Of a stretch of 64,000 bases of DNA, positions 43,218 through 51,249 are shown in pieces (positions within the stretch are counted from its first letter, which is position 1; each line of letters opens with the position of its first letter). This DNA comes from Saccharicrinis sp963667815 (GTDB lineage: Bacteria > Bacteroidota > Bacteroidia > Bacteroidales > Marinilabiliaceae): NCBI GenBank assembly GCA_963667815.1, contig OY764021.1; one strand, written 5' to 3'. A program made the translations under genes and the position numbers. Below the pieces are notes generated by a model. That model was not told where the DNA came from and did no database searches. It was given only the letters and a program-made list of their open reading frames with translations.

Positions 43218-44030
43218 TTAAATTTTTTCGATCCAATTAAAATATTCTGGGAATAATATATCTGGTTTCTCATTAAAAATACCAAAAACCGCAGCACCAC
43301 TTCCTGTCATTGCTGCATATGCTGCTCCTGAAGTATAGAGTTTTTCTTTTATTTCTTTTATGGTGGGGTGATTAGGAAATACGGATGCCTCAAAATCATT
43401 TACAACAGCGTCTTTCCATCTTTCAATAGGTTGACTAAGTATTTCCACTAAGCTTTTATCCGGAAATGAAGGTTTAATGCCGCTATATGCTTCTGGAGTT
43501 GAGATGTGAATATCCGGTTTAACCAACATTAAATATTTGTCTTGTAAATCAAGAGAAATTGGTTTTAAAATGTCACCAATACCTGTAGCAATGCACGGGG
43601 AATTTATAATGAAAAAGGCACAATCAGCTCCTAACCTAGAGGCGTAATCAATGAGTTTATCTTCTGAAATATTTAATCCAAACATTTCGTTTAAGGTAGT
43701 AAGAGTAAAAGCAGCATCTGCCGAACCACCACCTAATCCTGCTCCAAATGGAATAACTTTATGTAAGTGAATTTTTACAGGTGGTATTTCATAGTCCTGC
43801 TTTAATAATAGCAAGGCTTTTATGCAAAGATTTGATGCGGCATCTCCATCTATAGCAATTCCGCTACTACTCCATAAATAAGGTTCATTACCAGATTTAT
43901 TTTCTAAAATTTCTATAACATCATATAATTTTGTGGGATAAAACAGCGTTTCAAGATTATGATAGCCATCAGGTCGTTTGTCAGTAACATGAAGACCGAT
44001 GTTTATTTTTGCATTGGGAAAACAAATCAT
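43218..44030 (-). CDS. ispE: 4-diphosphocytidyl-2-C-methyl-D-erythritol kinase
   Basis: This 270-residue GHMP kinase performs the fourth step of the MEP isoprenoid pathway. It shows N-A-K-I-N-I-G-L-H-V-T-D-K-R-P-D-G-Y-H (~6-24), the ATP loop P-F-G-A-G-L-G-G-G-S-A-D-A-A (~92-105), and the end motif A-A-M-T-G-S-G-A-A-V-F-G. The length is slightly short but complete. No other MEP genes are adjacent. It has its own promoter box and converges with the biotin carrier gene. Confidence 0.96.
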   Translation of the reverse strand: MICFPNAKINIGLHVTDKRPDGYHNLETLFYPTKLYDVIEILENKSGNEPYLWSSSGIAIDGDAASNLCIKALLLLKQDYEIPPVKIHLHKVIPFGAGLGGGSADAAFTLTTLNEMFGLNISEDKLIDYASRLGADCAFFIINSPCIATGIGDILKPISLDLQDKYLMLVKPDIHISTPEAYSGIKPSFPDKSLVEILSQPIERWKDAVVNDFEASVFPNHPTIKEIKEKLYTSGAAYAAMTGSGAAVFGIFNEKPDILFPEYFNWIEKI

Positions 44031-44064
44031 AGAAATATTATAATGCGTGATTTTAAAATTTTTT

Positions 44065-44072
44065 CAAAGATA
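44065..44072 (-). promoter_or_regulatory. -7 box (TATCTTTG) of ispE
   Basis: Exact TAnnTTTG on the minus strand, ~35 bases before the ATG; no clear -33. Confidence 0.45.
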
Positions 44073-44285
44073 TTAAAGTCTTAAAATTTAATTTGATAAA
44101 TAAACAAAGAAATAACTATTGTTAGTTTATCAAATGAGTTGGTTTACTATATGTGAAACTAATTAATTTATATTAAATATTATTAGATTTTATGGTGAGT
44201 GTTGAGAATCAAGGGCAATGGTTTTGTGGTGATTTTTTTTGATGAAAGGGATTGGGAATCGTGATATTTTATAGCAAAAACTAAT

Positions 44286-44293
44286 TAACTTTG
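44286..44293 (+). promoter_or_regulatory. -7 box (TAACTTTG) of dnaB
   Basis: Exact TAnnTTTG, 30 bases before the ATG; the -33 region is weak. Confidence 0.45.
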
Positions 44294-44323
44294 TCATCCC
44301 TTTGAAAAAAAGAATTACAGGTT

Positions 44324-45892
44324 ATGGCACAGAAAAGGAATTATACAAACAAAAAGGTACCTAGTGTAGATTTAGAGGTGGGAAAGATGCCACCGCAGGT
44401 GTTGGATTTAGAAGAGGCGGTTCTGGGTGCATTGATGTTGGAGAAGGAAGCTTTTACAAGTGTTGGGGAATTGCTTAAGCCTGAGTGCTTTTATAAAGAA
44501 GCTCATCAGAAGATTTATGCAGCTATTCAGAATTTGTATGGTAAGGAATATCCGGTTGATATGCTTACAGTTACTGAAGAGCTCCGCAAAATGGGGCAGC
44601 TGGAAGAAATTGGAGGAGCATTCTTTATTACTCAATTAACTGGTCGAGTGGCTTCTGCTGCCCATATTGAGTTTCATGCCCGTATCATCTGGCAAAAATA
44701 TCTTCAGCGAGAAGTTATTAAAATTAGTTCTGAGATTCAGACCAAAGCTTATGATGAAGGAATTGATGTAGATGATTTATTGGATGAATCTGAAAGTGCT
44801 TTCTTTAAATTGAGTCAGGGTAACATGAAAAAGGATGTTACTCAAATTAATCCGGTGATTGATGAGGCTATCGAAATGATTAAAGAAGCCTCGCAACGTA
44901 GTGATGGATTAAGTGGAGTGCCTTCAGGATTTACAGAGTTGGATCGTATTACTTCTGGTTGGCAAAAAACAGATATGATTGTTATTGCTGCCCGTCCTGC
45001 GATGGGTAAAACAGCATTTGTATTGTCAATGGCCAGAAATATGGCCTTGCAATTTAATCAAGGTGTAGCTGTATTCTCTCTGGAGATGGGTAATGTTCAG
45101 CTGGTAAATCGTTTGATTGTATCAGAAACAGAACTTCCTGCTGAAAAAATTAAGAAAGGTAACCTGGCTAGTTATGAGTGGGAGCAATTAGATCATAAAA
45201 TTCAAAATCTGATTGATGCTCCGATCTTTGTAGATGATACTCCTGGTTTATCAGTATTTGAACTAAGAGCTAAATGTCGACGATTAAAAAAACAACATGA
45301 TATTCAAGTCGTGATTATCGATTACCTTCAGTTGATGAATGCCAACGGTATGAATCCTGGTTCCCGTCAGGAAGAGGTAAGTATGATTTCTCGATCGTTA
45401 AAAGGTTTGGCTAAAGAATTGAATATTCCAATTATAGCCTTATCGCAGCTGAATCGTGGTGTTGAAGGACGTGCAGGAGCGGAAGGGAAAAGACCTCAGC
45501 TATCTGACTTGAGGGAATCCGGAGCGATTGAGCAGGATGCCGATATGGTATGTTTTATACACCGTCCGGAATACTATAAAATTACTGAAGATGAACAGGG
45601 TAACTCACTAATTGGTATGGGTGAGATTATTATAGCAAAGCATCGTAACGGTGCTACAGGAGATGTTCGATTGAGGTTCCGTGGTGAACTGGCACGTTTT
45701 GAGAATCCGGATACAGGAGTGTTTGGAGATGATTTAGGAATGGATCAGGGAGGTCAGTCTGTAACATACGGTTCTAAAATGAATGAGCCTGCAGAAGGAG
45801 GTTTTGCTCAGCAACCAGCTGGTAATGATTTTGGATTACCTGATTACCCGGATGCACCACCAACTCCTTTTGATAATGATGTTCCGTTTTAA
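44324..45892 (+). CDS. dnaB: Replicative DNA helicase DnaB
   Basis: This 522-residue protein has the N-terminal DnaB domain (~18-125: P-P-Q-V-L-D-L-E-E-A-V-L-G-A-L-M), a linker helix, and the RecA-like motor (~195-470). Walker A is A-R-P-A-M-G-K-T (~223-230), followed by V-F-S-L-E-M-G, V-V-I-I-D-Y-L-Q-L-M (Walker B), L-S-Q-L-N-R and L-R-E-S-G-A-I-E-Q-D-A-D. The C-terminal ~60 residues are Gly/Pro/Asp-rich and end in F-D-N-D-V-P-F, a tail like those that bind the clamp or SSB-type partners. It unwinds DNA ahead of the fork. It is expressed alone, with its own terminator. Confidence 0.98.
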   Translation: MAQKRNYTNKKVPSVDLEVGKMPPQVLDLEEAVLGALMLEKEAFTSVGELLKPECFYKEAHQKIYAAIQNLYGKEYPVDMLTVTEELRKMGQLEEIGGAFFITQLTGRVASAAHIEFHARIIWQKYLQREVIKISSEIQTKAYDEGIDVDDLLDESESAFFKLSQGNMKKDVTQINPVIDEAIEMIKEASQRSDGLSGVPSGFTELDRITSGWQKTDMIVIAARPAMGKTAFVLSMARNMALQFNQGVAVFSLEMGNVQLVNRLIVSETELPAEKIKKGNLASYEWEQLDHKIQNLIDAPIFVDDTPGLSVFELRAKCRRLKKQHDIQVVIIDYLQLMNANGMNPGSRQEEVSMISRSLKGLAKELNIPIIALSQLNRGVEGRAGAEGKRPQLSDLRESGAIEQDADMVCFIHRPEYYKITEDEQGNSLIGMGEIIIAKHRNGATGDVRLRFRGELARFENPDTGVFGDDLGMDQGGQSVTYGSKMNEPAEGGFAQQPAGNDFGLPDYPDAPPTPFDNDVPF

Positions 45893-45917
45893 TTAAGAAT
45901 AGATATTACTTTAGAAT

Positions 45918-45950
45918 GACCCTGCATCAGTTTTTGAGCAGGGTTTTTTG
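45918..45950 (+). terminator. Terminator after dnaB
   Basis: GACCCTGC pairs with GCAGGGT around a TTTTTG-containing loop and is followed by T6; 26 bases after the dnaB stop. Confidence 0.85.
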
Positions 45951-46067
45951 TTTATATATAATGATAATATTCTCAAAATATCTGGACTTTTCATTCATTT
46001 TGGGTTAAATTTACTAATCTTCAGTGTTTTGATTTGAGTTTATGTTTAACCTTAAATATTACCAGAT

Positions 46068-46790
46068 ATGGACAATACTCAAGAGCAGCAAGTGGTTAGT
46101 ATGCCAAGAATTGGTGATCCAGCACCAGAGTTTAAAGCAGTTACTACACAAGGAGAAATTAATTTTCCATCAGATTACAAAGGAAGTTGGGTTATATTAT
46201 TTAGTCACCCTGCTGATTTTACACCAGTATGTACTTCTGAGTTTATGACTTTTGCTTCAATGGAAGATAAATTTGCTGAGGCAAACTGTAAGTTAGTAGG
46301 TTTATCAGTAGATGGATTATATAGTCATATTGCCTGGCTTCGTACCATCAAAGAAAAAATAGAATATCGCGGGATGAAAGATGTTGAAGTTACTTTTCCT
46401 TTGATTGAAGATATTACTATGAATGTGGCTAAAAAATATGGAATGATCCAGCCTAACGAAGATACAACTAAAGCTGTAAGAGCAGTGTTTTTTATCGATC
46501 CTCAGGGCATAATTCGCACTATTATTTATTACCCTTTAAGTTTGGGGCGTAATTTTGATGAATTGTATCGTGTGATTATTGCTTTAAAAACAGCAGATGA
46601 ATTTGGTGTTGCGACCCCTGCTGATTGGAGAGCCGGAGATGATGTGATTATTTCTCCCGCCGGTTCTTGTGGAGCTGCAAAAGACCGAATGGATGGAAAT
46701 GACAGCAATGTAGACGAGTGTAAAGATTGGTTCTTTTGTACCAAAAAATTAGATAAGGATATGGTATTGGATAAAGTTTTGAAGCAATAA
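46068..46790 (+). CDS. Prx6-type peroxiredoxin
   Basis: This 240-residue protein reduces peroxides. The peroxidatic Cys55 is in S-H-P-A-D-F-T-P-V-C-T-S-E-F, with conserved Pro and Thr. I-I-Y-Y-P-L-S-L-G-R-N is the usual active-site Arg region. The C-terminal part carries extra cysteines (G-S-C-G-A-A and D-E-C-K-D-W-F-F-C), as in archaeal and Bacteroidota Prx6 members, where they may act as resolving residues. Length fits the 1-Cys/Prx6 group (~220-240) rather than AhpC (~190). No reductase gene is adjacent. Confidence 0.95.
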   Translation: MDNTQEQQVVSMPRIGDPAPEFKAVTTQGEINFPSDYKGSWVILFSHPADFTPVCTSEFMTFASMEDKFAEANCKLVGLSVDGLYSHIAWLRTIKEKIEYRGMKDVEVTFPLIEDITMNVAKKYGMIQPNEDTTKAVRAVFFIDPQGIIRTIIYYPLSLGRNFDELYRVIIALKTADEFGVATPADWRAGDDVIISPAGSCGAAKDRMDGNDSNVDECKDWFFCTKKLDKDMVLDKVLKQ

Positions 46791-46810
46791 ACTTTATAAG
46801 AGTTTATATA

Positions 46811-46855
46811 AGTAAACAGGATTGAATATTTTATTTTTCAATCCTGTTTTATTTT
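46811..46855. terminator. Bidirectional terminator between peroxiredoxin and HAD genes
   Basis: AAACAGGATTGA and TCAATCCTGTTT form a perfect 12-bp stem with T/A runs on both sides, between convergent genes. Confidence 0.9.
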
Positions 46856-46887
46856 TAGTTCGTTTGTGATCTATTCAATTACAAAGG

Positions 46888-47583
46888 TTATTTAACTATA
46901 TCTAAAATTTCTTTTAAATCAGTAATTTCATGCATCAGTTCTCTGTTATGAGAGGTTTTGTTAGGATTGAAAAATATATAATCCAGTTTAAAATTTATTG
47001 CGCCATCAATGTCTGTTTCAAGGTTGTCTCCCACAACTAAACACTCATTTTTTCTTGCATTTGCACTTTTAATGGCATATTCAAAAAATGCCGTTTTAGG
47101 TTTAGATGCTCCTATCGTTTCAGAAATAAATATCTTGGAAAAAAAGTGCTCCAGATTACTGTTTTTGAGTTTTATAAATTGAACTTCCTTAAATCCATTT
47201 GTAATAACATGGAGTTTGTGCCATTTTTTTAACTCGGTTAATACTTCTATTGCATTGGGCATTAATGCTGTTTTTGTAGGACTAACGGTGATGTAGTCTT
47301 TGCAAAAATGTGTAGCAATACTTTCATCCTTAATACCAACTTCACTAAAAGGAGTGTAAAACCGATCAAAATTGAGTCTTTCTTTATTGATTTTTCCTTC
47401 ACGGTATAATATCCATAATTGTTCGTTATGAGCTTCATATCGTTCGTAGAACTGATCAAAACTATCAAAAGAGTCATTCAAATGATATTTTGCAAATAGT
47501 TCTTCCAGTGTTTGAATTGAGTTTGTTTCAAAATCCCACAGCGTATGATCTAAATCAAAAAATATGTGACTGTATTTATTCAT
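46888..47583 (-). CDS. YjjG-like HAD-superfamily nucleotidase
   Basis: The ATG at 47583 is used; a longer TTG frame to 47604 would start within the promoter box. The 231-residue protein has HAD motif I F-F-D-L-D-H-T-L-W-D-F (~8-18), a helical cap, motif II V-I-T-N-G-F (~110), motif III K-x-x-x-P-K-T and motif IV G-D-N-L-E-T-D-I-D-G-A. The D-H-T-L-W-D-F form is typical of YjjG, a 5'-nucleotidase that removes non-canonical pyrimidine nucleotides. General HAD phosphatase is the safe call. Confidence 0.88.
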   Translation of the reverse strand: MNKYSHIFFDLDHTLWDFETNSIQTLEELFAKYHLNDSFDSFDQFYERYEAHNEQLWILYREGKINKERLNFDRFYTPFSEVGIKDESIATHFCKDYITVSPTKTALMPNAIEVLTELKKWHKLHVITNGFKEVQFIKLKNSNLEHFFSKIFISETIGASKPKTAFFEYAIKSANARKNECLVVGDNLETDIDGAINFKLDYIFFNPNKTSHNRELMHEITDLKEILDIVK

Positions 47584-47601
47584 GGTGAAAGTTATTTTGT
47601 A

Positions 47602-47609
47602 CAAAGGTA
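47602..47609 (-). promoter_or_regulatory. -7 box (TACCTTTG) of the HAD gene
   Basis: Exact TAnnTTTG on the minus strand ~20 bases before the ATG at 47583. Confidence 0.45.
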
Positions 47610-47664
47610 TTTATAAACTTGTATGATACCTTCTTTTTTGGGGATAAAGACTGATGCTCAATAA

Positions 47665-47697
47665 TAAAAAAAAACTCCGCATCTAGCGGAGTTTGAA
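47665..47697 (-). terminator. Terminator after the coiled-coil lipoprotein gene
   Basis: On the minus strand, ACTCCGC pairs with GCGGAGT around TAGAT and is followed by nine T, ~20 bases after the stop at 47718. Confidence 0.9.
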
Positions 47698-47717
47698 TAT
47701 TTTTAATAAAAAAGATT

Positions 47718-48593
47718 TTAGTTCACTTGTACAACCAGGAATTTGGAAATACTCCAGAAATCTTCTTTGTTCAGAATTTTTATGGTTTTGGTGTCTTCTT
47801 CACCATTAAGCATTTCATATGAACCTTCAGGATGGTTGGTTAAAATTTTATATTTAGGACGAAATAATGGAATTTCTTCAACCTCACGGATATCTATCCT
47901 CGTAAAATAGTCTTCATTAAAGTCCTCTGTCAGTACTTTTTGTTTTCCAATAATAGGTAAACCTTCGTTTGAGATTACATGATGTTCTCTCAATTCCTTT
48001 TTTGTTCCAAATGCGTAATAGCCTGAATATAATTCCTGTGTTGTGGAGTCTAATACAGCTTGAGTTCTCTCGTTTTTACTTCTAATGGAATCAATAACCT
48101 GACTCATGCCTTCAACGGTAAAGTTTAACGAAGCAATTTCAATGTTTTTTGTGTTTAATAACTCCCTTAACTCAATAATCTCAACGCTTTTGTCTTTGAG
48201 TTGTTTGTTTAGTCTTGAAACAAGATTAGTAAGGTTTTTATTATCAGTACCAGATTTTTTAATTTGCTGTTCCAGTTCTGCAATTCGTTCCTTATTGGCA
48301 AGCATTAAATTATAGATATCCTGAATGTCGCTGTTAATTTTGTCCTGAATCTGATCAGCATTAGCTTCAGGAGTACTCATATTTACTTGAATTAGATTTT
48401 CTTTTTCTTTAATGGCTTGAATGTTTTCGTCAATAGCTACTAAAGAACCGGCTAATTCATTTAAGTATTTGTCTTTTTCGGCATTGGCAATTAATAAGGA
48501 GTCGTTTTGTTGTGTTAACTTTTTTGTTGAAGAAGGGCCGTTACAAGCTATAAAGCTAACGGCTAAGACTATCGAAAAAAATATTTTTTTCAT
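47718..48593 (-). CDS. Coiled-coil lipoprotein of unknown function
   Basis: This 291-residue protein has a lipoprotein signal (lipobox S-F-I-A-C, Cys17). A long coiled coil follows (~28-180), rich in Lys, Glu, Asn and Leu (L-N-K-Q-L-K-D-K-S-V-E-I-I-E-L-R-E-L-L). The C-terminal ~90 residues are a compact beta-rich domain with Y-F-T-R-I-D-I-R-E-V-E-E-I-P-L and H-P-E-G-S-Y-E-M. I do not recognise a named family. Likely an envelope protein anchored to a membrane with a periplasmic spacer. It is 63 bases downstream of rsmI and may share its transcript. Confidence 0.8.
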   Translation of the reverse strand: MKKIFFSIVLAVSFIACNGPSSTKKLTQQNDSLLIANAEKDKYLNELAGSLVAIDENIQAIKEKENLIQVNMSTPEANADQIQDKINSDIQDIYNLMLANKERIAELEQQIKKSGTDNKNLTNLVSRLNKQLKDKSVEIIELRELLNTKNIEIASLNFTVEGMSQVIDSIRSKNERTQAVLDSTTQELYSGYYAFGTKKELREHHVISNEGLPIIGKQKVLTEDFNEDYFTRIDIREVEEIPLFRPKYKILTNHPEGSYEMLNGEEDTKTIKILNKEDFWSISKFLVVQVN

Positions 48594-48656
48594 AATAAAT
48601 TGTGTTGTGTGTTAATTGTTTATGATTATTTCAACCTTAATAATAAGGTTTTATTT

Positions 48657-49379
48657 TTATTCATCCTTCATATCTTTGTATTTATTTCCTTTTTTACGTT
48701 CAACTTTTTCGTGCAAACCGTCTACAATAATTACAATTTCACCTTTAACTGTTTTACTGTTGAAGTGTGCAATAAGCTCCTTCAGGGTGCCGCGAGCATT
48801 CTCTTCATGAATCTTTGTTAGTTCTCTCGACACAGAAGCTTTTCTGTCTTCACCTAATACTTCAGCTAATTGTTCAAGCATTTTTACCAGTCGGAATGGT
48901 GATTCGTAGAAGATCATAGTTCGAGTTTCAGACTCTATGGCCTGCAGTCTTTTTTGACGTCCCTTTTTTTGCGGTAAAAAGCCTTCAAAGCAAAAACGTT
49001 CATTCGGTAAGCCTGAGTTTACCAGAGCAGGAACAAAAGCCGTAGCACCAGGAAGGCATTCAATGTCCACACCTTCATCCACTGCATGTTTAACCAGTAG
49101 ATATCCAGGGTCAGAAATGGCAGGTGTGCCAGCATCAGAAACTAAAGCACAGTTTTCTCCTCCCATTATTCGTTGAACGATCATCTCTGAAGTTTTGTGT
49201 TCATTGAATTTATGGTGCGAATACATTTTAGCCTCAATTTCAAAATGCTTTAATAAAAAGCCTGTTTTGCGTGTGTCTTCAGCTAAAATAAAGTCTACTT
49301 CTTTTAATATTCTTAAAGCTCGAAGCGTGATGTCTTCAAGGTTTCCAATTGGAGTAGGAATAATATATAATTTCGCCAT
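48657..49379 (-). CDS. rsmI: 16S rRNA (cytidine1402-2'-O)-methyltransferase RsmI
   Basis: This 240-residue enzyme belongs to the tetrapyrrole-methylase fold and methylates the ribose of C1402 in 16S rRNA. Motifs: I-P-T-P-I-G-N-L-E-D-I-T-L-R-A (~7-21), A-E-D-T-R-K-T-G-F-L-L (~34-44), V-S-D-A-G-T-P-A-I-S-D-P-G (~79-91) and L-P-G-A-T-A-F-V-P-A-L-V-N-S-G-L. F-Y-E-S-P-F-R is also conserved. The C-terminus is slightly shorter than in E. coli, without the extra C-terminal domain. It is preceded by an acidic unknown protein gene 23 bases upstream. Confidence 0.96.
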   Translation of the reverse strand: MAKLYIIPTPIGNLEDITLRALRILKEVDFILAEDTRKTGFLLKHFEIEAKMYSHHKFNEHKTSEMIVQRIMGGENCALVSDAGTPAISDPGYLLVKHAVDEGVDIECLPGATAFVPALVNSGLPNERFCFEGFLPQKKGRQKRLQAIESETRTMIFYESPFRLVKMLEQLAEVLGEDRKASVSRELTKIHEENARGTLKELIAHFNSKTVKGEIVIIVDGLHEKVERKKGNKYKDMKDE

Positions 49380-49402
49380 CAGGTAAATGGGTTTCTTTGT
49401 CT

Positions 49403-50254
49403 CTAATAATATTTTCTTTTGATATAACTATAAAAAGCTTGTGTGGCTTCCTGTTCGTTATCCCAATTAAAGTTTGATGATATAAACGACTGTGCGCTAT
49501 TAAAATCGGGCATTTCATTTAATTGTAGTAATGTTTGTTTCATCACATCAGCATTGCCTTCAAATAATTCGCGTTGAAACATAAACCTGTCATTAAGGCC
49601 CAGGCTTTTTGTTAAGTCAGCAATGGGCTTACCCATTAATGTTTGCTGGCGTTTAGATTCTTTGTTGTTGGCAATAAGATCATTGACAGATTTTTTTTCG
49701 CCAACTAAAGATTCTCCTAAGGTTTTTCCAATATCTTCTTTAACTTCCTCTTTTTTAGGTTCTGGAGCGGGTGTTTCAGTGATCTCAGTCCTTGTTGTTG
49801 TCGAAATCGCTTCTTTTATTTCAACTTTTTCAACGAGAGGCTTTTCTTCTTCATTAGGAATCTCCTGTGTTGTTTGTTCTACTTTAGGAGCAGGTATCGT
49901 TTCTGAGATAACAGGAGTAGGTTCTCTATTTGGGGGTTGTTCTTTTTCTTCTTTCTCAACAACAACCTCTTCTTTTTTAACAGGAGTATCATTTTTTGGT
50001 TCAGGATTTTCCTTAGTTTCAACAATAATAGTTTCTGTTTTTTGTTCTTCTATTATTTTATGAGGAGTAGGTGCCTGAGGTGTTTGCGTAAGTGTTTTTA
50101 ATAGAGTAAACTCATCTAAAATATGAGTCATCTTTCGTTCTGTAAGATCAATAAATGCAGCAGGAATTTCCTCAGAACCTTGAAATGATTTTAACAAGGT
50201 TTCTACTTCATTAATATCGCTTAAAATAATGTTTAGTAATGCTTCTTTATTCAT
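49403..50254 (-). CDS. Unknown acidic protein with a Glu/Pro/Thr-rich middle
   Basis: The ATG at 50254 is used (283 residues); the longer frame begins with TTG at 50335, in a possible promoter box. The N-terminal ~75 residues are helical. Residues ~75-175 are low-complexity and rich in Glu, Pro, Thr, Val and Lys (E-E-V-V-V-E-K-E-E-K-E-Q-P-P type). The C-terminal ~105 residues look folded and conserved: V-N-D-L-I-A-N-N-K, L-G-L-N-D-R-F-M-F-Q-R-E-L-F-E-G-N and Y-I-K-R-K-Y-Y at the end. No signal peptide or membrane helix. I know the C-terminal pattern only as a Bacteroidota hypothetical family and give no function. Confidence 0.75.
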   Translation of the reverse strand: MNKEALLNIILSDINEVETLLKSFQGSEEIPAAFIDLTERKMTHILDEFTLLKTLTQTPQAPTPHKIIEEQKTETIIVETKENPEPKNDTPVKKEEVVVEKEEKEQPPNREPTPVISETIPAPKVEQTTQEIPNEEEKPLVEKVEIKEAISTTTRTEITETPAPEPKKEEVKEDIGKTLGESLVGEKKSVNDLIANNKESKRQQTLMGKPIADLTKSLGLNDRFMFQRELFEGNADVMKQTLLQLNEMPDFNSAQSFISSNFNWDNEQEATQAFYSYIKRKYY

Positions 50255-50670
50255 CAGCTTAAAATTTACTTCATTTGCCACATGGAACTTCAGCCGAATT
50301 TGATCATTCTTTAGTATGTTAATTTGAATGATCAAATTTATAAATTCGCTTCATGTTCGTCTCATAATAATATCAAAACAAATGCTTTTTTACTTACTTT
50401 GCAATGTTAGTTACAAAATCATAATATAAGTTCTCAGACAAAAGTATCAAGAAAATATATTAAACCCGCAATATGCATTAGAAAATCTATTAAGCATTAA
50501 AATCACTTCAAAATAAGAAACTTTGTTACTTTGTTTCCAACCTATAAGAACGAAGACGAGGTTCTTTTTATGGTTTAATATTAATGTTCATAACGAAGTT
50601 CTAATACTTAATTTGGGTTGAAACTTATTAGTTAGTCTTTTTTCTTTTGTCGAATAACCTAAAATAGAGC
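50255..50670. other. 416-bp divergent intergenic region before tdk
   Basis: No gene. It holds a TAAATTTG box for the minus-strand gene (50333-50340) and several TTACTTTG repeats. A small hairpin, AAGAAC/GTTCTT followed by T4 at 50546-50569, could be an attenuator in the tdk leader, but it is weak. Confidence 0.4.
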
Positions 50671-51246
50671 ATGTTTCTTGAAAATAAGTTAAATAGCGAA
50701 AGCAGGCATGGATGGATCGAAGTAATTGCTGGGTCAATGTTTTCTGGTAAAACAGAAGAGTTACTAAGAAGATTAAAGAGAGCCAAAATTGCCCGTCAAA
50801 GAGTAGAAATATTTAAACCTCATATTGATGTAAGATATAGTACAGATGAAGTAGTGTCTCATGATTCTAATTCGATATTATCAACACCTGTTGAGACATC
50901 AGGAAATATATTGCTCTTGAGTGGCAACGTGGATGTGGTAGGAATAGATGAAGCTCAGTTTTTTGATAATGGATTAACTGAAGTATGTCAGAAATTGGCT
51001 AACCAGGGTGTCAGGGTTATTATTGCCGGTTTGGATATGGATTTTAAAGGTAAACCATTTGGGCCAATGCCGCATTTAATGGCAGTGGCTGAATATGTAA
51101 CTAAAGTGCATGCGGTATGTATGAAATGTGGTGATCTGGCTCATTTTTCACATCGGTTGTCAAGTGAAGAGAAGTTAGTGATGTTGGGTGAAAAGGTGGA
51201 GTATGAACCACTATGTAGAGCTTGTTATACTAAGGTAAAAAATTAA
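50671..51246 (+). CDS. tdk: Thymidine kinase (type II)
   Basis: This 191-residue enzyme phosphorylates thymidine in the salvage pathway. It has the P-loop G-S-M-F-S-G-K-T-E-E-L (~21-31), D-E-A-Q-F-F (~94-99), A-G-L-D-M-D-F-K-G-K-P-F-G (~118-130) and two zinc-binding C-x-x-C pairs: C-M-K-C (~150-153) and C-R-A-C near the end. The length is right for the TK1-like bacterial type. It is followed by murF-alr after 3 bases, a pairing I have seen in Bacteroidota. Confidence 0.97.
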   Translation: MFLENKLNSESRHGWIEVIAGSMFSGKTEELLRRLKRAKIARQRVEIFKPHIDVRYSTDEVVSHDSNSILSTPVETSGNILLLSGNVDVVGIDEAQFFDNGLTEVCQKLANQGVRVIIAGLDMDFKGKPFGPMPHLMAVAEYVTKVHAVCMKCGDLAHFSHRLSSEEKLVMLGEKVEYEPLCRACYTKVKN

Positions 51247-51249
51247 AAG

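Noticed and set aside
49623..50063. 146-residue Ser/Thr/Gly-rich plus-strand frame
   Set aside because: It is the antisense of the Glu/Pro/Thr-rich low-complexity part of the minus-strand gene, which produces long open frames by composition alone.
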